46,000 bases of DNA from Prorocentrum cordatum (lineage: Eukaryota; Sar; Dinophyceae; Prorocentrales; Prorocentraceae), in the NCBI GenBank assembly GCA_963575745.1, contig CAUYUJ010003392.1:302501-348500 (forward strand), given 5' to 3'. The notes below the pieces were generated by a model. It saw only the letters and a list, made by a program, of their open reading frames with translations, ran no database searches and had not been told where the DNA came from. Within the stretch, counting starts at the first letter, position 1. Every line of letters starts with the position of its first letter. A program made the translations under genes and the position numbers. Positions 37,776-46,000 of this stretch are shown piece after piece.

Positions 37776-39771
37776 CCGCCAGCAGCGGTAGAACACGCTC
37801 TTTCCGAGATGAGGTGACGGGGCAGCACCAGACTCAGTAGCAGGAGGCATGTGGGGGGAGGAAGAAATAAGGGTGGGATCAAAAGACGAGCTGAAGAATA
37901 TGGAGACGAGGAGTTGCAGGAAAGAGGGAAGAGGACGAGACAAGCCAGGGATGGGGGATGGGTGCGCGAGCGGTCAGAGCGTCAAAGATGGCTCCAAGAG
38001 AACTTGAGTTAACACCAGATGGTGTCCAAGATGACACAACACAATATGATATGGATTAAGAAGATTTAGAATATACTTCCAAACGGCCAAAATACAACCG
38101 AAAGATGCCTCCAAATCGCCACAGAGCTGCCGAAGGAATCCCTCGAGAAGTCACAACCATTCAAATCCGAAGATGTTTCAACGTGTCCCGTCGTCTGGTG
38201 GTTTCGCTTCAACTGGGCCACTGATGCCACAAGGTGGCCCCAAACTAACCCAACAGAAACCCCCAAAAAACAAAGACGAGGACCAATACGGCCTCAAAAG
38301 GAAAGGTCCCCGCGAGAGATCATGCATCCATCCTTGAAATCAAACGCATTTTTCCCATGACGTAGCGGCGACGCTGGACACCAAGATTCAATGTTCACGC
38401 CGAAACTGGTGGCTGCAACATTTTGTTGGACCCCGCGGGCCGCATTCCGCGCGTCCATCAGCATTTCGATTCGAGGGCGACAGGGTGGGATACAAACTTG
38501 CGTTTATCTTCGAGGATGGCTGTAGGAACAGCTGCTCGTGCTCGACAGAAACGGTGTTGATCATGCGACACCATTTTTATCAATGGCTTGCAGGATAGCC
38601 CGGAAGGATCGAATGGGCCCCAGGAGTGCTCCAAGGAAGCCCCCAGGTATCCCAAGAGGCTTCAAGAGGTGTGTGTGTGTGTGTGTGTGCTCTTCCATTG
38701 CTGACAGCCACTATGTTTCACTATATGCTGATCCAGTTACCTTCTCCCGGAAGCGTGCCTGGGCATCGTTTCTGGATGGGCAGGTGGGGATACTTTTCCG
38801 TCGCGGCCGCAGGCGAAGGCGCCAGCAGCGTCAGCAGAGTTGGCTCGGGCTACGAGTAACCTAATTGCTGGCGCGCGCCGAGCAGGGCAAGACCTACCGC
38901 CGGGGGAAGCGGCCGCGCTGGGGCTGAGCTGCGCCGAGGATGAGGACTCCCTGCTGCGGAGGCTGCCAGGATGCTGCAACGTGCGAGTACCATGGGAGCT
39001 GAACCACCAGGCACGCGAATTAGACCTTATCGCCACCGGGCGCCAGAGGACAGGGCAGCAGACCGACAGGTGACACGCCTGGCCGCTCAAGAAGGCAGGT
39101 GGGGATACACGAAGCCTCAATGGGCTGGCTTAAAATTATCGAGTCGCACAATGCTCTGCTCATCGCCGACCAGACCGCACTCATGAAACGTATCAGCGAC
39201 TGCATGTGCACCCACTGCTCCTGGTCCGTCCTCATTCGTTCACTCCTTCCATTGGCCCCTCTCGATTACTTCAGCAGGCCCCAAGAGATCTCCACAAGGC
39301 CCCAACGCTGTTGTACCCAAAGAGTCCCCAAACAAGCACCCTAGAAGCACCCTAGAAGCACCCTAAGATGCCTTCCAACAGTAGGACGAATGATGGATGC
39401 GGAGGGGGAGGATGAGGGACATGGAGGGACGAACGGGAGGAGGCCGAGGCATTAGATAGAGAGGGTGCATGGACATCCCGCGCCAGATCAGGTGGACGTA
39501 GACCGAGCCAGATCTCAAACTCAGCCTCATCCCTGCTGCACTGTTGCGCCGGCACGGCGGCGGGGCTTACCACATGTGGCTGGATACTCGTCCTGGCATG
39601 GACGCTAATCAGTTCGCCGTTGGGCACTTGCCACTCGGGCCGACGGACCCGAAGAAGAGCCCCCGAAGTCAAGCTCATAGGGCCGGACCCCCCTCCAAGC
39701 GTATCACCATGCGAGTTCCTAAGCTCGGGCCCCTCCCCAGACAACGCCATCTTCTGGTCCTGACATCTTCC
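37776..39771. other. Unannotated stretch with a GT microsatellite
   Basis: GTGTGTGTGTGTGTGTGTG at 38670-38690. Short frames (for example 38840-39073) look protein-like in composition but match nothing I recognise. Confidence 0.3.
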
Positions 39772-40070
39772 CGTCGCTCGGACGTCCACTTCCCGTGCAT
39801 GCTTCGGCTTCGTGCGTGTTTTTTTTTTGCCCGATGGTCCAGGATGGTCCTCGATGGTTCTCGCCGAGAAAAAATTCGGGGATGGACAGAACCCCCTTTA
39901 GTAAAACGTGGTTTAGTGAAAACGACCTGAGGCCCAAACTTAGCGGGCGCAAGCCTGGAAAATAACGGCCGCGGCGCCCTCTCGAGAACCGAAAACGGAC
40001 AATTCACTAATCGACGTGTCACTGTTGGGGGTTCTGTCCAGCCCCGAAAAATGCACACGTCCGAGCGATG
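39772..40070 (+). mobile_element. Family B copy 3, split by element A
   Basis: The left half (CGTCGCTCGGACGTCCAC to TCTCGCCGAGAAAAAAT) and right half (AAAATGCACACGTCCGAGCG and ATG) together make a normal family B element; 172 bp of element A plus one 5-bp duplication separate them. This dates the A insertion as later than B. Confidence 0.85.
39876..40047 (+). mobile_element. Hairpin element, family A copy 3, nested, AAAAT duplication
   Basis: A 172-bp copy with ends TCGGGGATGGACAGAACCCC and the complement of TCGGGGCTGGACAGAACCCC, flanked by AAAAT at 39871-39875 and 40048-40052. Copies B1 and B2 show the site without the insertion. Confidence 0.92.
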
Positions 40071-40309
40071 ACAAGGACGTGCAAACCCTTGATGCACATC
40101 CGCACACCACTGCAAAGCGGAGCGGTGCGGACGGACTCGCGACTCGCCCGCCCTCCGGACCCTCGAGGGTCTCCATGACCTCGTCGCCGTCGAGCCGGCG
40201 GACCGTCTGGCCATCCTCGGACGCGCGACAAGCAGCAAGGCCAGGGCTGATGGCGGCTGGCACAGGGATCAGCAGGAGGTAACAGGAGGGAGAGTTCGAG
40301 CGATATCTG

Positions 40310-40480
40310 TGTGTATAGATGTGCACAATTTGTATATACGCACAAGTACAGGCAGAAAGACGATCACTAGAGACAGAGAGAGAGGACAGAGAGAGAGGAG
40401 ACAAAGAGAGAGAGAGAGAGAGGAGAGAGGGGAGAGAAAGAAGAATGAGAGAGAGAGGCAATGAGAAACCATACGAACCA
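40310..40480. repeat. GA-rich tract with AT patch
   Basis: GAGAGAGAGAGAGAGAG and GACAGAGAGAGAGGA words from about 40372 to 40458, preceded by a short TGTGTATAGATGTG patch. Confidence 0.8.
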
Positions 40481-40559
40481 GAAGAACAACAGAAAGTGCC
40501 ACCAAAGCGTGCTACAACCCACAACAAGAAATCCTGAGTGTCTGTCCACTGCTAGACCG

Positions 40560-40830
40560 CTAGGCAAGCGCGCTCCACTACTCGTAAAATCACTACTCGC
40601 AAATGGCCTGGATCAGCCGCGGAGGATTTACGATAAATTACATCGACGCGGACGTGTGCTTTTTCGGACGTTTGCGAGTAGGCACTTTGCGAGTAAGGGA
40701 ACGCGCCCGGTGATCCGCACTCGCGAAGCGGCCCGCGGGGTCCCTAGAGAACCACGGAAAGGTCCCGTCAGGGACGCCGGAACTCCCAGGCTCGGTCTTC
40801 CGGACCACCCACTGCTGCCCCATTAGAGCC
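40560..40830. other. Spacer with ACTCGCAAA / TTTGCGAGTA words
   Basis: ACTACTCGCAAATGG near 40592 faces TTTGCGAGTAGGCACTTTGC near 40671, a possible hairpin element without defined ends. Confidence 0.35.
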
Positions 40831-40832
40831 CC

Positions 40833-40990
40833 GAGGGAGCTCCTCCTCCTCCTCCTCCTCCTTCTATCCCTCCTCCTCCTCGTCCTCCTCCTCGTCCTCC
40901 TCCCTCCTCCCTCCTCCCTCCTCCTCCTCCTCCTCCTCCTCCTCCTCCTCCTCCTCCTCCTCCTCCTCTTCCTCCTCCCCCTCCCCCTAC
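40833..40990. repeat. TCC polypyrimidine tract
   Basis: About 150 bp of TCC triplets with CCC and GTCC interruptions. Confidence 0.9.
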
Positions 40991-41053
40991 GAGGGGCCCC
41001 ACTGGAATCGCTTCTGCAACCGTCGGGAAAACGATCCATATGGGATGCGCAAA

Positions 41054-41248
41054 TTGAGCAGGGACCGACCGTCCCGGCATTCCTAGTCCCCAAAAATGTA
41101 ATGTTCTTAGAACATAAGCCTCATGCGTTCAAACAAGACAGTCCCGACCAGAAATGTTCTAAGAACATTTCGTGAAAACCACAAAAGGTTCTTAGAACAT
41201 TGGTTGGCATGGCCATATGCGAGCCAGGACGCTTCCCCACTGCTTGAA
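41054..41248 (+). mobile_element. Hairpin element, family F copy 4
   Basis: TTGAGCAGGGACCGACC to CCCACTGCTTGA. It is flanked by GCAAA (41049-41053) and ACAAA (41249-41253), one mismatch. It contains AAATGTTCTAAGAACATTTC. It is shorter than copies 1 and 3 because part of the left interior is missing. Confidence 0.7.
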
Positions 41249-41277
41249 CAAAGGCATACTAAGGCTATATGTTCTCC

Positions 41278-41725
41278 TTGGAGGCGCGCGCCCGACCCGA
41301 ACAGATAATAGTGTACCCATCTTGCAATACATCGTTTCCCGAGCGGTGTGGCCAGAAAGCGCCCGCCACGACGCATGTACTGTAAAATGTCTCGGTGCGC
41401 GCGTCGCCCCTGGGGGGGGGGGGCGAAGCCTTTGTGGGCCCCGGAAACGGCAGGGCCGTTTTTTCACCGTTTCCCAAATCATGTCCCCGGAAAATGGAAA
41501 CGGCAAGAAAACGGCGACCTGAAACAGCAAAAAAACGGCTCCAGGATTGGAACCGGAGCCGGAACCGGTCAAAAAACGGCGACGGAACCGGTGAAAAAAC
41601 GGCGTCGGAACCGGCAAAAAAACGGCAAAGCGGAACCGGTAAAAAAACTGCCCTGTCGTTTCCAGGGCCCACTAGGGGCGACGCACATATAGTACAAGTA
41701 TGTTGGGGTGACGCCGAGGAAAGGC
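41278..41725 (+). repeat. Family C copy 2, interrupted by element D
   Basis: 41278-41425 and 41676-41725 together align with 3561-3745. The interruption falls exactly after GGGCG. TTGGAGGCGCGCG at its start is the uninterrupted form of the site occupied by element E at 3143. Confidence 0.8.
41426..41675 (+). mobile_element. Hairpin element, family D, GGGCG duplication
   Basis: A 250-bp element whose subterminal inverted repeats are GTGGGCCCCGGAAACGGCAG and the complement of GTGGGCCCTGGAAACGACAG. The interior is full of AACCGG and AAAAAACGGC words, so it can fold into multiple stems. It is flanked by GGGCG at 41421-41425 and 41676-41680; family C copy 1 shows one GGGCG at the same place. The outermost bases are not perfectly symmetrical. 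Confidence 0.8.
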
Positions 41726-42612
41726 AATCAATAGCTTGCAGGCGGCCTCCCAGCTTTACGCCTCCGCGATCTCCCCGCTCTGCACTCCCCACTCTCCCTG
41801 CATCCCTGGCTTCCAACGAGTGTGCCCTCTCTGCATTGCTCAGGCCCTATACACAGTCCACACTCTGGATCCTCTCTCTATATATATATGTATATATAGA
41901 TATCGATTGCCCAGGCGCTCTGCACATTCTTCACTGGGGTTACGACAACTTGGCGGCTGCGCAAATGGCCCGAAAGGAAACGCTTGCAGAGAAAGTGTCC
42001 CACGTGCATCAGGACAAGCGGAGCTACAGATTGCTCGGGTGTAGCCCGTGGTTCAGACGCCAACCCAACGACGAGTCGGTCGGCCTCATCTCAGTTGGCA
42101 AGACTATCTGGGCGGGCAGGTGCTGTAGGTGTTGTTCCCGTCAATTTCGTCTGACCAGTTGCCACATGAGTCTTTTGTTCGCACGTGCAGTTTTCCAAGC
42201 TTGCTGTACGCTTGAGCCCCGCCTGCCACTCAGGGGGCCGTTCCGCCAGAGCTGGCACGCAAGCCGAAACTGAAACCAAAACTGAACCTGAAACTCTGCA
42301 TGTTCTGGGGCAACACTCCGAGAACTAAAGGGCTTCAGATTATTAGAAGCCGGCAGGCAGGGGTAGCCCCAGATCTCGTTCCTGCTCAGGGCAGAACTCC
42401 CCGCTGCAGGTGTCTGCCCTGAAGCTTTCCAGAAGCTCCTTCCCATAGCTTCCAGAGCTCCCTCGAAGGACCTTACAGAAACTTCTGTCGCCTTGCTATC
42501 CTAAATCATCCCTCTCCACTCGGTTTGCACAACTGTGAATCTAGAATCCAAACCGACCGCCGCAATCAACGGAAACTTGCGCCATCACCCAGAACCGTGC
42601 ACTCGGGAATCC
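41726..42612. other. Unannotated stretch
   Basis: A TATATATATGTATATATAGA patch lies at 41878-41900. No gene recognised. Confidence 0.3.
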
Positions 42613-42613
42613 G

Positions 42614-42991
42614 CTAACCCAGCCGATTACCGAACTCAGCGGCGCACTCTCGCCAACTCCTTTCAGACTCCGCGAAGACTGCTGTGTAAGCAGTGGTCGA
42701 GAGAAAACGTTGATCGTGCTGCGGGTCAACGATAAGAAGAGCAGCGCGACATTCGCCTGTTGTCGTGAAAACAGCGTCACCATCTGGGGTAGGGCCCCCT
42801 TTCACCTCCGCAACCTCTTCCGCCATCTCCTCGGCCACCTTGCTTTTGCCCGCACACTGCTCTACATCATCCTTGCTTTCGTCCTCAACCACCACCTCCT
42901 CAAGCATTGGCCGGGCATTCGACATCAATGTCCATCTTAGTTTGCTCTCAGGCCCTCGTCTCACCCACGTGCTCGTGGACACACTGTACAT
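42614..42991 (-). CDS. Possible small protein or exon, unrecognised
   Basis: A 125-codon frame from ATG (42991) to TAG, with a second ATG at 42925. The middle is acidic and helix-like (LEEVVVEDESKDDVEQ, then KVAEEMAEEVAEVKGG), followed by a mixed globular-looking part containing WRECAAEFG. No known domain is recognised. Composition is more protein-like than other frames in the window, and the opposite strand shows the Ser/Leu/Thr-rich shadow expected of a coding region. It could be a chance ORF, an exon or a remnant of a mobile element. Confidence 0.25.
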   Translation of the reverse strand: MYSVSTSTWVRRGPESKLRWTLMSNARPMLEEVVVEDESKDDVEQCAGKSKVAEEMAEEVAEVKGGPTPDGDAVFTTTGECRAALLIVDPQHDQRFLSTTAYTAVFAESERSWRECAAEFGNRLG

Positions 42992-43440
42992 CCGACTGGG
43001 TCACGCCCCAGTGGCCGCGGAGTCGGGTCCTTTATGCCGACGTCTGTGGTCATGGCCGTATCTCTAACCACGTGGTAGTAAACGTTGGTTAGCCTCAGAG
43101 GGACGCGAAGGAAGCGTTCAGGGAAATGACATCTAATGTCCTCAACCAGCATGAACTTCGCTTCGAGTCTTTACAATGTACAAGAAACGCTGGAACTACC
43201 CAGGAGCAGCTTGGCCGATACCCTCAGAGCGTGACACCTCATACATAGAGAGCAACAGGGCGTGTCGTCTCATATTCAGCCTCTGCTCGCACACCTAAGG
43301 CGCAGAGGAGCGGGCATCATACAAGCATGCTTAAGGGGCAGTGGTGGAGGAGAAGACAGAGGAAGAAGATGGGAAATGGAATGGGGAGGCTGATGAAGAG
43401 GGGGTATATAGCATTATGGGAACGAACAATGACAGAAACA
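42992..43440. other. Spacer, nothing recognised
   Basis: No gene or repeat seen. Confidence 0.35.
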
Positions 43441-44080
43441 TAAACACTCGGAGGTCCACGCGGATTTCTCGGATCGGCGCTGGGGCCCCTTGGCGGCGCC
43501 TCCGGCACCGTCCCTGGCGCGCTCCGCGCGCCAGGGAGGGGGGGACCAGCGCGGATCCAAGAAATCCGCGCGGACCCCCGAGTTCTTAGGCTTCTGTCAT
43601 TCTTGGGCCCCCTTTCAGAAGAGGGGAGGGAGACGAGGAGGAAGCGAAGGCAACACGGGCGGAGTATAGCTCGAGGAGGGGGGACGGGGGAGGGGCCTCG
43701 GGGAGGAGGAGGAGGGGGCCGAGGAGGAAGCAGAACGGAACGCAAACGGCCGCCACGGCTCGGCAATCCGAACGGGAAAGCGCATGAACAGTGACGTTTG
43801 GCGCTCCGCGGATTTCTTGGACTCGCGCTGGGCCCCCCTCCACCTCGAGCTACACTCCGCCTGTGTTTCTTCGCTTCCTCCTCGTCTCCCTCCCCTTTCT
43901 TATTTAAGGGGACCCAAGAATGACACAAACACAAGAACTCGGAGGTCCACGCGGATTTCTTGGATCCGCGCTGGACCCCCCCCCCTGGCGCGCGGAGCGC
44001 GCCAGGTGCGGCGGCGGAGGCGCCGCCAGGGGGCCCAGGCGCGGATCCAAGAAATCCGCGCGGAGCGCCAAATATTCATG
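43440..44080. repeat. Compound palindrome, family U
   Basis: Two related hairpin units, 43447-43582 and 43938-44069, begin CTCGGAGGTCCACGCGGATT and end with AATCCGCGCGGA-type complements. Each contains a GC palindrome (TGGCGCG...CGCGCCA). Between them a long inverted repeat with arms of about 140 bp (43546-43684 and 43834-43974) surrounds a ~150-bp loop. A further inverted pair (TTTGGCGCTCCGCGGATT near 43797; complement near 44055) interlocks with it. It may be one large element or several nested ones. Confidence 0.8.
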
Positions 44081-44362
44081 TTTAGGTCGTGTTTTCTTCT
44101 TCTTCGGAATCAGGAGGATCAGCAGCAGGAGGGGGAGGAGAATGGAGAGAGGCAGGAGGTGCGAGGACAATGAGAAGGGAGCGGAGGGGGATGATCACTG
44201 GGAAAGATCAAGTGGGGGGAGCAGGAGGAGGACGAGGACGACGGGGGGGGGCACATTAGGAGACGGCGGATGCGGCAGCATGGTGCAGATCAAATAGGGA
44301 GAGGAGGAGAGGAAGAGGAGGAGGAGGAGGAGGAGGAGGAGGAGGAGGAGGAGGAGGGTGGG
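44081..44362. repeat. GGA polypurine tract
   Basis: Purine-rich from about 44110, with pure GGA triplets at 44297-44356. Long poly-Glu (plus) and poly-Ser/Leu/Pro (minus) frames result. Confidence 0.85.
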
Positions 44363-44890
44363 AGGGGGCACGAGGGAGAGATGGGATATGAGGATGGCGA
44401 CGGCAGCGGCGACCTCGACGTTAGTCGCCATCGGTTCGGCTTTCGCACAGGCTGTGCGTTGTGCTTTCCCTGATCCTCTCCCAACCACGAATTCCTCAAT
44501 ATTGGCATCCGCCAACACGCGCTTGTCGGGGGTGTGAAGGCGAATCATATGTTTGGCTGGTTCCCTTGCCCCCTCGGGGAACCACAGTAGGAATAGGGGG
44601 CCTCCCTTGCAGAGGTACCCGACGAAACCACCCGTGCAACCAGGGCTATGCCTGAAAACCATGGGCCTGCGTTGGGCCACGACTTCATGGTGCTGTTAGG
44701 GTTGGGGGGTTGTTGTCCTTCGTGGTCCCCTGGTGGCGACGGGGCGCTGCGGCAGAGCCCTCGCCCCACGGCCCCTCCCCGCCCCTGCCCCCCCCCCCCT
44801 CGGCGGTCGCCTGAGGAGGAGGAGGGCCGCAGCAGCCCAGGCGCTGGCCAGAACCAGGGGCGCCAGCGACTCCGCCCGAAAGCGGGGCAC
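44363..44890. other. Spacer, nothing recognised
   Basis: GC-rich, with a C-run at 44789-44800 and no recognisable gene. Confidence 0.35.
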
Positions 44891-44892
44891 GG

Positions 44893-45062
44893 ACAGCCAA
44901 CAGCACGCCGCGTGCCCAACAGCCTGCCGTGCCATCCCGAGCCGCCGGCGGCCGCTGCTGGGCAGGTGAGGTCCGGCCTCGCGTGGGCAGCCTGCGCGGC
45001 GACACCGACAGCGAGTCCTGTTCAGAGTGGGCCTGGGCTGCTGTCGGTCTTGGTCTCCGCTG
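44893..45062 (+). repeat. Diverged family S copy 3
   Basis: It shares CCAACAGCCTG, CGGCGGCCGCTGCTGGGCAG and CGACACCGACAGCGAGTCC with the copies at 373 and 3741. Terminal inverted repeats are weak. Confidence 0.55.
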
Positions 45063-45706
45063 CTCTTCGGGGAGGCGTAAGACTGGCTCTGGCGACTCGG
45101 GTTGGCCTGACGGGGCCATCCTGAAAATCACGAGACCCAATCTGACATTCGACGCGAGCTCCCGCTGCAAACGTCCCATGGAAACTGGACCGTCAAAAGC
45201 CAGGACGCGCTCGTCAAAAAAAGCATCGTCACACCCGAATTCCTGCGTACTCGAGTCTCACCCTCCCCCGATCCTTCCGTACAGTTGGGGCGTTGACCTA
45301 AGGAACCCTAAATAAGGAACGAGGCCCTTCCTTTCCCATAAGTTACACTTCGATTCCCCATCGAAAACCTTGGGAAAACCGGAGGCAAGCTGTGAAACAA
45401 TCAAGGAACACGGAGCCCCTCCCCAACGAAAAGGGTTCCTGCTTCAAGACCCCTACTGTACCCATCTCGATCGTACCGGATCGTGGCCAGAGGCACGTGC
45501 GCGTGCGACAGATCGGGTCGGAGGAAGCGGGGGCTGGTCTGCGCGTGCAGCGGAGGCTCGCGAGTCGGCTCCCGCGGCTGCTCTGCCGGGCGCCTCGCGG
45601 CGCCAGCGCGTCGAGGAGAGGCGCCGCCCGGCGGCGGGGACGAGACCAGCGGCACGCGACACATTTCGCAACCGCCCCTTCCCTCTCCTGCACCCCCCTC
45701 TCGCCC
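45063..45706. other. Spacer, nothing recognised
   Basis: No gene or repeat identified. Confidence 0.35.
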
Positions 45707-45711
45707 AACAC

Positions 45712-45883
45712 TCGGGGATGGACAGACCCCCCTTTAGTAAAACGTGGTTTAGTGAAAACGACCTGAGGCCCAGACCTGGCGGGCGCAAGCCTGGAACATA
45801 ACGGCCACGGCGCCCTCTCGAGAACCGAAAACGGACAATTCACTAATCGACGTGTCACTGTTGGGGGTTCTGTCCACCCCCGA
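45712..45883 (+). mobile_element. Hairpin element, family A copy 4, AACAC duplication
   Basis: A 172-bp copy nearly identical to copies 1 and 3, flanked by AACAC at 45707-45711 and 45884-45888. Confidence 0.9.
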
Positions 45884-46000
45884 AACACGAGGAGAAGAGG
45901 GGTTGGCATGGGCCCGATGGCGACAGAAGCAGGGGAGGGGCCGAGGGATCTGCTCTAGACTTCAGGGCCCCGGCTCTGAGGTACCGCCGCCCCCCCCCTG

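Noticed and set aside
38840-39073. 77-codon plus-strand frame with protein-like composition
   Set aside because: Too short, no domain, and other open frames overlap.

Overview
ORGANISM. The only clear gene content is one retrotransposon, and it points to a dinoflagellate. Its reverse transcriptase has the RPIG...WGR and FDLRKFYEH signatures I associate with dinoflagellate non-LTR elements. Its 5' end carries a short sequence closely resembling the dinoflagellate spliced leader. The GC-rich, repeat-saturated background with almost no host coding sequence fits a large dinoflagellate nuclear genome. Species is not determined; the high GC resembles Prorocentrum-type genomes more than Symbiodiniaceae, but that is a guess.

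LAYOUT. 0.3-13.2 kb: short hairpin (MITE-like) elements, TCC/GGA tracts, an 11-bp GTCGCGGG minisatellite, and oppositely oriented arrays of a degenerate GGCCTCTTGG/CCAAGAGGCC repeat. 13.28-20.45 kb: a complete non-LTR retrotransposon on the minus strand, with 16-bp target-site duplication, poly(A), ORF1 (RanBP2-type zinc finger plus coiled coil) and ORF2 (APE-like endonuclease, reverse transcriptase, zinc knuckle, RNase H, C-terminal Cys-rich region). 20.7-24.2 kb: ~330-bp higher-order modules built from the same phased repeat, again followed by an array of opposite polarity. 24.2-34.2 kb: hairpin elements, CAT and TCC tracts, a 77-bp minisatellite (13 units) and a 17-24-bp GGTACCTGTAGTC minisatellite. 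34.2-37.8 kb: degenerate ~34-bp repeats and a G-run/GGTTCGAACC satellite mirrored around a CCACTGTCCCC array. 37.8-46 kb: nested hairpin elements, a large compound palindrome at 43.4-44.1 kb, and more GGA/TCC tracts. No rRNA, tRNA, CRISPR or bacterial-type operon was seen.

HOW IT WORKS TOGETHER. The window reads as a mobile-element graveyard plus at least one apparently young LINE. At least five hairpin families (A, D, E, F, S) are flanked by 5-bp direct repeats. In three cases (A in B, D in C, E in C) a second copy of the host repeat supplies the empty site, which makes the insertions well supported. No transposase for them lies here. Family Q appears to use 8-bp duplications. The most unusual non-mobile signal is the long GGCC/CTTGG array set whose AAG/CTT steps recur every ~10.5 bp, close to one helical turn and not a multiple of three.
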